Source: Malus domestica (Eukaryota; Streptophyta; Magnoliopsida; Rosales; Rosaceae). Taken from it: a stretch of DNA of 64,000 bases. Positions within the stretch are counted from its first letter, which is position 1; each line of letters starts with the position of its first letter. Below, one piece after another: positions 47,889 through 59,353 of this stretch. A program made the translations under genes and the position numbers. The stretch covers positions 15,942,001-16,006,000 of the forward strand of contig NC_091671.1 of assembly GCF_042453785.1 (NCBI RefSeq). The letters are read 5' to 3'. The notes beneath the pieces are model-generated. The model was not told the origin of the DNA and made no database searches. It saw nothing but the letters and a program-made list of their open reading frames with translations.

Positions 47889-48357
47889 CCAAATTCCAGC
47901 ATGAAACTGCGGAGTTCCATGGGTGGTACACACATGGAACCTCCTCCACTTCCGCAGTCGTCGAAGCCAAATCCTACGTCATCGTTTAGCTCTGTGGATT
48001 CGGAGGTGCTGCTAAAAAGTATAGATCAGGTCCGCAAGAGACTCAACTATGAGACGGGCGTCGCCGAGTATAGGAACTACAAGCTAATGAAGGCAGAAAA
48101 AGAGCTTATGGACCTCAATGGTGAAGCCAACGAAGCGTTTTACTGTGCAAGCAAGCAGAAAACGAATGCTGACACGTCTGGAGAAAGGATCACATTCCTA
48201 AATTTTGAATTGTTCCAGAAGCGTCGGGGTCATATTGAGTCGTACGAGCGTTCTCGGGAGGGAAATGCCGAAATAAAGGAGGAACGCAACAAGGACTTTG
48301 AGGATTCTCGTCGACTAGTGAAGGAAAGGAATCACGTCAACCTTAATGGGATTATAT
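47889..48357 (+). CDS. Unrecognised charged ORF fragment
   Basis: The frame encodes about 155 residues of consistent protein-like composition: a Pro/Ser-rich start, then SVDSEVLLKSIDQVRKRLNY, KLMKAEKELMDLNGEANEAF and a strongly charged end (REGNAEIKEERNKDF). The Glu/Lys/Arg content suggests helix or coiled coil. After 48357 the frame continues to 48593 with a Met/Cys/His-rich tail unlike the preceding part, so an exon border or a repeat junction probably lies there. I do not recognise the family. It may be an exon or a captured gene fragment. Confidence 0.35.
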
Positions 48358-48939
48358 GGCATTTTATTGTTGTATTAGCTAAGTATTTTATGATAATAAA
48401 CATGCGTACTATGTATTCTTGTTATATGCACACAAAATGCACATTAAATTTACATAATATGCATATCACCTTGAAATATCGTATAATATGCCATGCGCAA
48501 GACATGCAAACCTTATTTACACAACCTACACAACATATGCATGTCGTGTGCACACATTGGGAAAATTTTGTGAAATTTCTGCAATTGAACTAAAACAAAA
48601 ATTGGAACATACCTAGTATTGTACCACGTCAAAAATCATATTTTTACCACACGTTGCTGTAAACCCAGTTGGCATTAGCATGTTGGCCTTGAGATTCTCT
48701 TCAAGACTAGGCGCCAAAAGGGATGAGACCTACCCCATTCTTTTAGGGTTTCATATCTTCGAAAATGCATCATCCTTATATTAGTGAAATCCCAAACAAA
48801 AAAGTGCAAATTGGATAGCAAATTTTGCCTTCCATGCTTTGCTTCTAAATGGATTGGTTGGCAAACTAGTTAGCAAATTGACAAGACAAGGTAGATGCGG
48901 TGTAGATGAGGTGTAGATGTGGAGTAAAATAATTGACAA

Positions 48940-51300
48940 GACAAGCTAATTTATTGACCAAAAAGATTATATGCAGTCGCCGAAAGGAGACAAGCTATTT
49001 GCAGAAGTTCGTTTTGATGTTTGTGGGTGGGACTCTGGGAGGTTACCTCTTCATCTGTGAGAAGGTTTCCGCGGCACTGCCCTTCTTAGGTACATTACTA
49101 TCCTTTTTATTGACATATCTGAACAGAGGTTTTAAACTAGTTATCGCATATTTGCATTCTAACTGGAAGCTTTATTGTTTCCATTTTGGTGTCTTTTGTT
49201 GAGGACTTGCTGCCACTAGGTTTTCATTAAGACTGTTTGTTTATAAAAACATCATGTCCAGTAATATTATGCATGGTTAGTTGTAATATCGAAAGCTGTA
49301 GGGGTTGGTAATTCGATCCACAGCTCCCCTGTTGCCATATAAGGAGATTTAGTGCTAATGAGTTAACGCAGATCAGTTGAAACTTAAAAGAAGAGATGGT
49401 GATATTACAACCTGGTTGATATGTTCACAGGGTCATATATATGTACATGTTCAAAATTCTTCCAACTGTTATAAATAACTAGAGCGGTGTCTTGTGGCCA
49501 GATTCATATTCTATTATTGTTAAGGTATCTATCCGCACTGTGGAGAGCAAATTGGCCAGTTTCATATGTAAAAAGTCTATGTTCTCTGTCAGACTGTCTT
49601 AAAGACCTAAAACTCACTCTGTGTTTGACAGTACAGATCTCCATACTGACCCGGAAAGGACTGCTTTAGGGTTGCATTTGGACCCGGAAGCGGTGCATGG
49701 AGAATGACATAAATAAAGCTGTGGTCGATGGACATTGCAGAATGTCCCTCTTTCACGGGAATGTCTTGCAATCTTTTGAGGCCAAACTAATTAAGTTTGA
49801 GCCGAGAAGCAGAGGGGAAACATTTCACTCACTGTGAACAGAGATGGTTTGGAGAGTGGTGGATTGAAATCTACTCTTGAAGAGGACTCTTCTTCCTCAC
49901 ATCATGAGAAGTCCTTGAGAAACCATCTGTTGCCTGCTAGAGGATTGTGTGTGCTTTTAACTACAGCTGTTGTCTCAATCAACGTGCTGAACTGGTTCTG
50001 TATATCAAGCATGTTCTTGATGCCTTGTCAAAGAAAGGTGGGATATTTGTAATGGATTTGTATGGCGGTACATCCTCGGATTGCAAGATAAGGCTTCAAA
50101 GGACATTTGCCAATTTTACGGTACAAAACTTCTATTCATTGTCGACATGCATTTTCATGCAGCTGGAGGCTGTAAGTCATATTTTTGCAGTTTTAATGTA
50201 TTCTATATCATGAAAAAAAATATTGAGTGTAGGCTTCGTTATGAAGTATTGATAAGTATATCCTGTTCCTGGTAACTTCTGAATCATTTGGAGACAATTA
50301 GGGAAATCTGAAGAATAGATGGTCACTGCCCGAGATCAAAGACTACTTGGAAGAGGCAGGCTTTAAGGGCTGGTTTGGTATTGCCGTGCTTTAAAAAAAA
50401 CTGTTATGAGAATAAGCGGCTGTGAAATAAATCAGCAGAGTGTTTGGTAAATTTTTTTGTAAAAGTGCTTTTGGAAAAAAAAAACAGTCTGATAGTGGAT
50501 CTTTTCATTAAAGGAGCACTTCAGCTCCGTGTGCTTTGAAAAAAAACCAGTTTTCCAAAGCTGCAAATAGCCGCTTCAGCTTTTTCCTTTGATTTCAGCT
50601 TATTCTCACATCAGCTTTTAAAATAAGCCATTTTTTTTTTTTAGTTTACCAAACACCTAAAACCCTCATAGCTTTTTTTCATGGGTGCTTTTTTTTTAAG
50701 CACCTCACTCCCAAACCACCCCTAAGGGCTGGTTTGGTATTGCTGTGCTTTGAAAAAAAGCTGCTGTGAGAATAAGCGGCTGTGCTGTGAGAATAAGCGG
50801 CTGTGAAATAAATCAGCAGAGCGTTTGGTAAACTTTTTTGTAAAAAAGCTTTTGGAAAAAAAAGTAGTCTGATAGTGGGTCTTTTCATTAAAGGAGCACT
50901 GTAGCTCCATGTGCTTTGAAAAAAAGCCAGTTTTCCAAAGCTACAAATAGCAGCTTCAGTTTTTTCCTTTGATTTCAGCTTATTCTCACAGCAGCTTCTA
51001 AAATAAGCCCTTTTTTTTCAGTTTACCAAACACCTAAAACCCTCACAGCTTTTTTTTCATAGGTGTTTTTTTTTTAAGCACCTCACTCCCAAACTAGGTT
51101 TAAGTCTGTCCATTTTTTGCTGTGAAAGATGGAAGACAGCAAAGAAATCCGAAGAGCAGAGGGTCTTGGTGTCGGGCGAGACATAAAATATGAAGAGGCG
51201 AAACATTTTCAGCAACATGGTTCTTGGAATGCAGACATCGTAGGTGTTGCATTGCTCCACGCACCAGGCAAGCTTTGCGTCGAGGTTGGATTGAACATGT
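48940..51300 (+). pseudogene. SAM-dependent methyltransferase pseudogene
   Basis: Pieces in order resemble a plant class I S-adenosylmethionine-dependent methyltransferase: QSPKGD and PLHL.EGFRGTALL (about 48975-49089), TALGLHLDPEA and RMSLFHGNVLQSFEAKL (49633-49800), CAFNYSCCLNQRAELVLYIK and DALSKKGGIFVMDLYGGTSS (49950-50110), WSLPEIKDYLEEAGFK (50310-50367), and after an insertion EDSKEIRRAEGLGVGRDIKY (51130-51190). Breaks include frameshifts near 49000, 49690 and 49940, TGA in place of an expected Arg at about 49055 and 51124, loss of the segment expected between 50120 and 50300, and two MITEs in the last exon. Intact relatives have unknown substrates. Confidence 0.75.
50369..51096. mobile_element. 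Two tandem hAT-type MITEs in the methyltransferase exon
   Basis: Two copies of a ~360-base unit run head to tail, meeting at 50724-50727. Each starts 'ggctggtttggtattg' and ends 'cacctcactcccaaac', and shares 'gaataagcggctgtg', 'tttcattaaaggagcac' and 'ttaccaaacacctaaaaccc'. The flanks GCTTTAAG (50360-50367) and GGTTTAAG (51097-51104) fit an 8-bp target duplication with one change. Removing the block joins GFK to SVHF in the methyltransferase. There is no coding capacity. Confidence 0.75.
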
Positions 51301-52485
51301 GCATTTGGTTACTTGTTACTGTTAACTGTGAAGTTGTGTACCTTTTACTTGCATCAAATTATTCAATTATTAAAACCTGATTCATGTACTTTTCCATGAT
51401 TCCTCATCAATGTCGAAAGAAAATGAGAAATATGTTGTGGTGTATGGTGGCTGAAAATCTGGACGAAAATGGTTTCAATGGTGGTTGCGATGAAAGTGGA
51501 GGACGATGGAGATCGAACAAGGTGGAAACTGTTGGTGTCAAAAATTAAAATGTGTCTAACTGAGGTCAACACGTGATTTGCTCCGAGTTTTCTTTCAATT
51601 TTAGTGCCAAGAGGAGGCTTGAGAGAAAGGATGAATACTGAATACAGGGGTATCAAGTTGAAGGCTGTCAACGGATAATGCGTGTAGAGATTTGTGGGAT
51701 TGCGCTGGATTTGACTTCTGAACCAAACAATTGAGCATTAAATGGGACGCTGGTTCAGTTAGTGTGTTACGAAAGAGAGATTTTTCAGTGTGATTGAAAT
51801 ACGGAATAGTACATCACAGATCGCTACAAGTTCTCAGGTTTGGTACATCATTTATATAAAAATACGAGATGTATCATCCGTGTCATTTGTCTATGTAGTA
51901 ACTGCGTTTTGTGGGAAGTACCTTGCCTTTACGCTTTATGGCGCTCATATACAATCAAGTCAAGTGGTCCATTTCCTTGTCTAATGACGTGGTCCTTGTG
52001 AATTAAGAGGACACGGAGTTTGGTCACCTACGTGGAGAAGTCCGAAGCTTGAAGACGGAGTCTGGGGCTTAATCCTACTGCTAGTGGGCCTTTGCATTCT
52101 GGGTTATCCATCTTCCACGTATTCTTCAACCCTACAAATTTATTGCTACGGTGGTGTTCGGTATCAATTAAAAACATGTGGAAGTTTTTGTCCATACTTT
52201 CATTTTATTAACATATAAAACCAAATGATTATAAACTCGTATCATAGAAATTGTTCTCGTGCTTCTCACCATAATCGGCCGGACATAACAATCAACGTAC
52301 ACGTAATTCCACACAAGATTTTGTCGTGCATGTGACACTCTTATATCTAATAAATAACAATCAATGATAACATGTGTTGCCACCTCCGCCCTCCACTACC
52401 TCTGTGTCTATGCCTCTCTTTCCCGGCTGCAATAATCCTAATCTCTCATCTCGCTCGCTGTCAAAAAACACACACCCACTGAACC

Positions 52486-52516
<31 letters not shown>

Positions 52517-53800
52517 AGTTATAGGATTACCGTGTCAGGGTTGTAATCCAACTTCAATCCACCTCAAACCCATTCCAAACTCTAGCTCCCTTTCTCTGCC
52601 TCTCTTCCCCTCTGTTTTTTCTCACTCGCCCAACAACCCCTTTTTCCCTCTTGCTCCTTGTTTCCCTCCCTAGACAAAAGACACCAACTCAATAAAAAAA
52701 TTTAAAAAAGCATCAGTCACAGCAACTCGGCTCTACTCCTGAGCTTGTCCCTTCTTAGCCGTTATATAGTTGTCCACACGGATGGTCAAAACGTTTTGTC
52801 CTCACCTTAGAATCGCCCAAAGACTTAATATGTCTTTGCATTCTAGATTATTCTTCATCTTCTTTTACGTACTTCTAGAGACCACAAATTTACCGTCACG
52901 GTGATGTTTTCCTAATCAAATTAAAATATGTGAAAGCGTTTGCCATACTCTCATTCTATTAACACTAAACATCATGTGATAATAAATTCATACCATGTAA
53001 ACCGTTTTCGTAATTCTTGCCGTAATCGGCCGCACATAACAATCAGCACACACGTAACTCCACACAAGATTTTGTCGTGCATGCGACACCGTTACATCCA
53101 ATAAATAACAGTCAATGATTATGATTACAAGCGTTACCACTTGCAACCAGCAGTAGGCTTTGTAACTTTCAATGGCCAGCAACACCCCGATGATAAAAAC
53201 TCAACCCCGGGACCCACTCCAGCACCACCACCAAGGCCCACATGAAAACGATACGAGCGGCCGGGTCGGCCCATACGGTGCTGGTCCAAATTGGCGTGGC
53301 GATTAAACTATCAAAAGCCCTGCCGTGGCCTAAACGACTTCCACCAATTTAATTAAATAATTATTATTTATAAAAAATAAAAACTTGTGACTTTGCTATG
53401 ACTGTCCACCTTTTCAATGTCTTGGAAAGATTAACTTTTCAGTATTTCCTGATTATTATCGTGAGATTGACCAACGTTGACAATGTAAAATATAAGTTTA
53501 GAATTTATCATAGACTACTTAGCCATCCATAGTAGTTAAATAATTAATTACTAAGGAATTTTTAATTAATTATTTGAAAACTTGAAAGGCCTCAATAAAA
53601 GCCCCTTTTTTAAATAATTTACGCGCATTAATAAGAAACAGATTGGGAGAGGAAACCAGCGGTTGGTTGGAGAGAAAATTAAAAAAAAAAAAAAGAAGAA
53701 GAGAGAAAGAGAGAAACTCTCTGGAATTTTCTTTCCTTTGAGGACCAGGAATCCCAATCCCCAAGGGACCGCCTGGTTTTCCTTTTTCTCCTCTTACTTC
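51300..53800. other. Upstream region of the A20/AN1 gene
   Basis: No gene is visible between the methyltransferase remnant and the A20/AN1 gene. It holds a poly(A) run of about 29 bases (52486-52513) and a duplicated segment listed separately. The part next to the gene, about 53200-53800, is the likely promoter. Confidence 0.45.
52085..53145. repeat. Direct duplication of a ~300 bp segment upstream of the A20/AN1 gene
   Basis: Segments at about 52085-52385 and 52830-53145 share the same phrases in order, including 'tttgcattct', 'cataatcggcc' or 'cgtaatcggcc', 'acataacaatca', 'ccacacaagattttgtcgtg' and 'aataaataaca'. They are about 80% alike by eye, in direct orientation, and separated by about 745 bases. 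There are no TIRs and no coding capacity. Confidence 0.7.
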
Positions 53801-53945
53801 TTTGTTTTTGTTGTCTTTGCTTTCCTCTCAATAAATACATTCACCCTTACAATTCTCTTGGGTCTTCTCTCCTCCTCTTCTCCCCAAATTCGTCAACAAA
53901 CGAATCGATTCTGCGATCGCGTTCTTAATTCCGTTTCCAAAACAG

Positions 53946-54073
53946 GTATTTTGTTTGTGTTATTAATTGGATCTGTTTGTTTTGGGCGGAAATTTGTATG
54001 ATTTGTCGAGATTTTGATCGGACTCGGATATTTGATCCCGGAAATTTTTTGAATAATTGTTTTGGGATTGCAG
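53946..54073 (+). other. 5'UTR intron of the A20/AN1 gene
   Basis: The donor AAAACAG|GTATTTTG at 53946 and the acceptor GGGATTGCAG at 54073 bracket 128 T-rich bases, ending 16 bases before the ATG. Leader introns are usual in plant SAP genes. The first exon would begin near 53860, downstream of an AATAAATA at about 53829. Confidence 0.65.
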
Positions 54074-54089
54074 AGGATTGAGATCGTAA

Positions 54090-54597
54090 TGGCGGAAGAG
54101 CATCGCTGCCAGCCACCGCAACTATGCGTTAATAACTGCGGCTTTTTCGGAAGTCCGACGACGCAGAATTTGTGTTCCAAATGCTACCGTGACTTGCAGC
54201 TCAAGGAACAACAGGTGCTCGCGCTCAACCAAACTTTGATCTCCTCCTCTTCTTCTCCCTCTTCCTCATGTCTGCTTTCATCTCCGCCGGTCTCCGTCTC
54301 GCCCGCGCACGAGGCGCAGGTGGAGCGTGTGATCGAAGCGAAGGAAGAAGAGAAGGAGGCGGCGCCGAACATGACGTGCCGGCGGCGCCGTCGGCAGGGG
54401 CGCATGCAAACAAGTGCATGACGTGCCGGCGGCGCGTAGGGTTGACGGGGTTCCAGTGCAGGTGCGGGATGACGTTCTGTGGGACCCACAGGTACCCGGA
54501 GCAGCACGCGTGCGGGTTCGACTTCAGAGGGATGGGAAAGGAGCAGATCGCCAAGGCCAACCCGGTCGTCAAGGCGGATAAGCTGCAGAAGATCTGA
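54090..54597 (+). CDS. A20/AN1 zinc-finger stress-associated protein (SAP5-like), with apparent frameshift
   Basis: The ATG frame encodes MAEEHRCQPPQLCVNNCGFF and the A20 finger (Cys residues in LCVNNCG and NLCSKCYRD, about residues 13-33), then a Ser-rich linker. The AN1 finger is in another frame, ending at TGA 54595: CMTCRRRVGLTGFQCRCG, FCGTHRYPEQHACGFDF, then a Lys-rich end. All AN1 Cys and His ligands are present. The frames switch around 54365-54372 and one extra base would explain it. Without it the protein would be about 168 residues, the family size. As read, the product stops after about 110 residues with only A20. Relatives act in stress responses, some as ubiquitin-binding proteins or E3 ligases. 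It could be a sequencing error in a GC-rich stretch or a real truncation. Confidence 0.8.
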
Positions 54598-54599
54598 GA

Positions 54600-55077
54600 G
54601 GAGGCGGCCGTCAATATCGTTATTGTCGCGGTTGTAATGGTCATTTTACTTTTCGTGGTTTGGGAAATTTGGGTCGGGTCGGGGTTGGTTGGCGAGTGGT
54701 GTGGGAGCGATAATGCTGTTGCTTGGTCTCTGTAAATATTTAATCATAATTTAATGGTTTCTGGTTTTATTCTTTGACGGTTTGGTTTTAAACTCTGTTA
54801 GTGGTTCACTTAACAAAATTTATCGTTTTATAAAATAAAAAAAAAAAAAATAAAGAATTGTCCATATTCATTATGTAATTGCCTAAATTGATGTCTCATC
54901 TCCCAAAACGACACACACTTGAGAGAAAAATACTAAAACACAATACTCCAAGAGCATGTCTATAGGAATGAAAGGGTATGGTTCTCTTCAATTTTGGGGC
55001 GGTAAGAAATAAAAATGAGTGTGTGAACTGCATTATCCATTCTCTTTTAGCACTCACATGAATTCAAACATATACGC
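54600..55077. other. 3'UTR and spacer after the A20/AN1 gene
   Basis: It probably holds the 3'UTR of the A20/AN1 gene (to about 54850, with an A-rich run). No other feature is seen. Confidence 0.45.
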
Positions 55078-55086
55078 ACTTGGATT

Positions 55087-55310
55087 GGAGGTGGATTGTC
55101 TGCCCTCTCATTTCCATACTCTTCTCATCCCCTCCTGTTTTGTGTGGTCACGGTTAAGTCACGTCAACATTTTATATTCCTATTACTTTTTGTTTTATTA
55201 TTTTTATATAAAAAAAATCAATATAAAAAGTTGACGTGACTTAACCGTGATCATACAAACATGATGAAATGAAAAAAGTATGGAAATAGGAGGGCAAACA
55301 ATCGACCTCC
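55087..55310. mobile_element. MULE-type MITE with 9-bp target duplication
   Basis: The ends GGAGGTGGATTGTCTGCCC and its partner GGGCAAACAATCGACCTCC are inverted repeats extending about 100 bases inward, so the element is almost a hairpin. The innermost arms, around 'cacggttaagtcacgtcaac', are perfectly paired. The flanks are a perfect 9-bp duplication ACTTGGATT (55078-55086 and 55311-55319), the length made by Mutator-like transposases. There is no coding capacity. Confidence 0.85.
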
Positions 55311-55319
55311 ACTTGGATT

Positions 55320-56904
55320 AGAATTAAATGAAGATCAGATGTGACCTCTTGCTTTGCAGTTGAGACACGTTTGTCGAACTTGCGTATTGGATACATGTAA
55401 TCCAATGCAACGAACCTCGTTAACTAAGCAGAATATTGAGCCTAGTGGCTTAGCAAAGCGAAGCACCTTCCTTAAAACCTAATAAGACATACTCTAATTT
55501 TTGGAGTAAAACTCAAATTTTAAGTTATAAACTTATCCCAACTTGCTCCAACCATTAGGCCAAATATGAGCTAAAACTCAAAACTCATTTATGGGGCAAA
55601 TTTAGCTAAGGATTTACCTGGGTTAGTGAGGCTACCCACCATATATGTATAATTTTTTTTAGTTTTATATTTATAAATTAATTGAATCCAACAATTAAGA
55701 TCTAATTTGATCAAATCCAACGGTAAAAAAAAAAAATATCTAACGGTCAAAATTTAAATCTAATGGCTAAAGTAATTAAAAAAAATATATTTTATGCATT
55801 TCATATTCTTTCGTAGTGTTCTAGGGTTTCCTAATGTCGGTTTAGTGATTTTTAATATTTATCGGAATCTAAATATTTTAAAGTTAAAATGTTCATAAAA
55901 TTAAATTGGGATAGTTTCCATAATTTTTTTTAAAGTTACTTTAAAAAGAAATTATCCTAAATTCATTCTTTAATCATCTCGGGCTAAATGTTTAACATAG
56001 AGGGGTTGGAGGAGAAAAATTATTTCTGCGTTAAAACCTAAATTTTCTAGGCTAAAAATTTTAGGTTTTAACGCAAGGGTGGAGATGGTCTATGGCATGA
56101 CGAATGATTTAGCCTACCATGATCAGACAAGGAATGATTTTGTAGAATCATTAAAGTTATAACAATCCTTATGATCGTGTCTAGTCGTAACTCGCAAGGC
56201 GTTTGATGTAGTTAAGAGCCTTTCCTAAACGCAACTCTTAATTTGATTCTTCCATCATGTCTCAAGTCAAACGTCTATTGACTTGATGAGTGAGAGATAA
56301 AAGGGTTAAATCAACCAGTCACTAAACGATACAAGTGCTTCAATGAATCATCTTTAAGTTCAAACTTACCATTATACATATACATGCTAATGCAAAGTAA
56401 TTGTTCATTTACCAAGAAACCAAGAGCTTTTATATTCATTCCATCCGCTAGGTCCTTAGGCATCAAAGAGTTCTTGACTCACACCACACTGGTGTGACAA
56501 AGTCCACTACCTTTTCATTTCTTGGTTGCAGGAACACTTGTTCTACGCTTGTGTGAAATTAATTCCTCACAAAATAAGAATCAATTAAATGTGTCGAGCC
56601 CTAATTTCTGTTACCAGTCTTGTGATCTCATGAAAGCTCATCGATCCAAGACCTTTTTGATCAACAGAAACCAGGTCTCTTGAACCAAAGCCTTAACTTG
56701 ACTCACAATTACAAAGTCGAGTGCGTAATGTGTATTGCTTGTGAAATTTGGCAATGCAAACGTGAACTCGAAAGATTAATGTTTTTATATTGGAGCATAC
56801 CTTTTTCGCTTTACGTTGATCATACTGTATAGTACAAACTAAGGGGCTAGTATAAAAAATATTCATCCTAAGAATATATATATATACATATATATATACA
56901 GAGA
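55320..56904. other. Spacer without recognised features
   Basis: AT-rich sequence with no supported gene. A 'ggctaaatttttag'-like theme recurs between about 55560 and 56070 but no element ends could be defined. Confidence 0.4.
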
Positions 56905-57104
56905 GCTTAAGGGGAGGGATCCCCATTTTTTCAAAAAAAATGGGGACACGCTCCCCACCGTTAGATTGACTTTAATGAAATTGTGTGGTTGAGATTAAAA
57001 CACAGGCCACAGAATCTCAACCACATGATTTCATTAAAGTCAAATCCAACGGTAGGAAGCGTATCCCCATTTTTTTGAAAAAATGGGGATCCCTCCCCTT
57101 AAGC
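56905..57104. mobile_element. Near-palindromic MITE
   Basis: The left arm begins GCTTAAGGGGAGGGATCCCC and the right arm ends GGGGATCCCTCCCCTTAAGC, a perfect 20-base inverted pair. The arms extend nearly to the centre, with 'gattgactttaatgaaat' opposite 'atttcattaaagtcaaat'. AT dinucleotide runs flank both sides (about 56877-56898 and 57111-57146), so it may have inserted into a microsatellite. No clear target duplication is seen. Confidence 0.75.
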
Positions 57105-57108
57105 AATT

Positions 57109-57110
<2 letters not shown>

Positions 57111-57146
<36 letters not shown>
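57111..57146. repeat. (TA)n microsatellite
   Basis: An uninterrupted run of about 36 bases lies just right of the palindromic MITE. Confidence 0.9.
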
Positions 57147-57151
<5 letters not shown>

Positions 57152-57588
57152 GGAGAAAGCACATCATCATTTGGAAGAGGACTATAAACTGAAATTTTAT
57201 GGTCATAGAAAAGAAATGATAGGGAGCTGATTTTCAATCTTTTTAACTTCTCATACCTCCTCTTTTATTTTCTGTACTGTTGATTGAATAAATCAAACGA
57301 AAACAACATACATAAATATAAATGTGTGTGAGGCTAAAATGGTGTGTTTTATCATTTTCCTAAAATATTCAATGAGAAAGAATGCACAAATGAACGTTCT
57401 TTTTTAATGTGAAAGTTGTCTAGTTTGTGGGCCTATGGCTAGAGCTTATTTTTTTAATATAATGATATTGGAGATGATAATTTAGGATAAGACACACAAT
57501 CTACGAAATATATATAATTTAATATCAAATTTGTTATTAAAGGTGTTGAACCTAAGAAATTTTACTAAATTGTAGTGCTAGTGGCAAC

Positions 57589-57955
57589 CAATGGCGAAGC
57601 CACATAAGAGCATGAAGGTGCGGTCGCACCTTTGGTCGTTACCCTAAGAGCAAGAATTTGCCCCTCTAATTCCTTTGAACATGCAAGGAACAGTTCTGTT
57701 TTCTACTTTTTCTACCCCACAACACGATGATCTTTATTGGGGGACTTTTAGAACAAGGTGGACTTGCGCTTTGAGAACGTCCTCTTATCTCCCTTGGTTT
57801 GATTTCGTACTAAGTCCTGGAATATCTCAAAAGAATTAGCACATCTTAGGAAATATCCCAGTTGGATCAATGACTCGAAGATAGCAAGATTAAGCAAACA
57901 ATGGCTCGCTCAAGTGAGGCATGGTGTGGAAGCTAGAAATTCATCAGTTTAGAAT

Positions 57956-57989
<34 letters not shown>

Positions 57990-59345
57990 GGCATGGTTGC
58001 ATGGTGTTCTCTATTGGATAATTTGGATTTCCTAGGGTAGCAACAAAGCTTACGATGGTTGGAGTACTCAAAGGGAAGCTATGGAAAATACTACGGTTGC
58101 AGAGTGATATTTTTTCAGGGTTTCTTTGGCTCTATGTGTTATGCTAGGGAATTTTTTTTTTGGGGGGGGGGGGTTTCTTTTAGGTTCTCAACCTATAGTT
58201 GTAGTTCCTTTCCAAGGAATCTCTAGTTAGGGCTTGTTTCTCCCTCCCCTTCTCCTTAATTCTCTTACTACCCCCTATTTTAGTGTAAGGAGGCTAGACT
58301 CTAAAACCTGTAACATGTCTTCTTCCCGAGGCGCGGCTTTCCTGGGTCAGCTTTCCATATGCGCTACTTTTGGTTGTGCACCTCATGGCTTTCGCACGTT
58401 GACCTTTTGCATAAACTAGGAAGGGAAAGTTAGCATTAAATGCTTGTTCTGGTGGGCTTTCATGTGAACTTAGAGCTAGAATTTAGTTTAGTCTTAACTG
58501 AGCTGGTTAGCTTGCTAGGGAAAAAGGTAAACTAGGTTGGTTCTCTCTCAATACCTACCTACGTGGACCTCAAAGATTATGGGCTTGGATCATTGCCCCA
58601 AGCAGCCCAAAGTCTTCCATAATTTTAACTCCACATAGGCTCAGTAAACTCCCATAGCCATCCACACCATAATTCACTTCATAAGACTCCAACATGTGAC
58701 TTGGGCTTGTTTTAGCGTGACAAATAGGCATGGGCATGGCGTGATTTATATAAATGTCCGGCTCAATAACTGTAGCATGGCTTGGCCATGAATATATTCC
58801 TTCCTTTATCCGTACCTTTGCATGTATTTGGGCTCTACTTGAGCTTGTATAACAATTGGGCTTCGAGACTTGATTGGGCTATCATGTGACATTTTTGGGC
58901 CTCAACACTCTTCTTCTCTCCCATCACATGACTTCATATGACTGTGACCCCATTTGCTGAGATCTCTCCCAGTCTCCAAATATTGAATCTTTCTACTCTT
59001 ATGCTTGTTGGGTTTTGTTTGTTTGGCAGAGTTGATCATGAGCTTGTACGTGTACGGATTGGATGAGGGGAAGAAATAAGGTGGAGAGGGAGTTTGAGAT
59101 CAGAGAAAATGGGGTGTATGTGGAGCTGCTAGCTGCTCCACTTCTAAGACTGATGAAATTTGCAGCTTCCTAAGTGCTCTAAGGGCATGTCAATGACTGT
59201 TGGGTCTGCATTTTATCATTTCATGAAAATTTTGACCCTCTCCTCGACTAGCCTGATATTTAAAATTTGGTTGTCTACATTCTTTGGGACTTTTTACCCT
59301 TTTAAATTTTGACCCTCTCCTCGACTACTCCTGACTTCGCCACTG
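57589..59345. mobile_element. Non-autonomous hAT element (1.76 kb)
   Basis: The ends CAATGGCGAAGCCAC and CTTCGCCACTG are inverted repeats (with a mismatch) and are flanked by a perfect 8-bp duplication GTGGCAAC (57581-57588 and 59346-59353). The ends match those of the PPR-carrying hAT element at 20369-21806, so the two belong to one family. The inside has no transposase. It holds a (GA)n run at 57959-57987, a G-run near 58160 and a repeated phrase 'ttttgaccctctcctcgact' at about 59231 and 59308. Confidence 0.85.
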
Positions 59346-59353
59346 GTGGCAAC

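Noticed and set aside
54184..54644. Antisense open frames over the A20/AN1 gene
   Set aside because: They are shadows of the GC-rich sense coding sequence and show no domain of their own.
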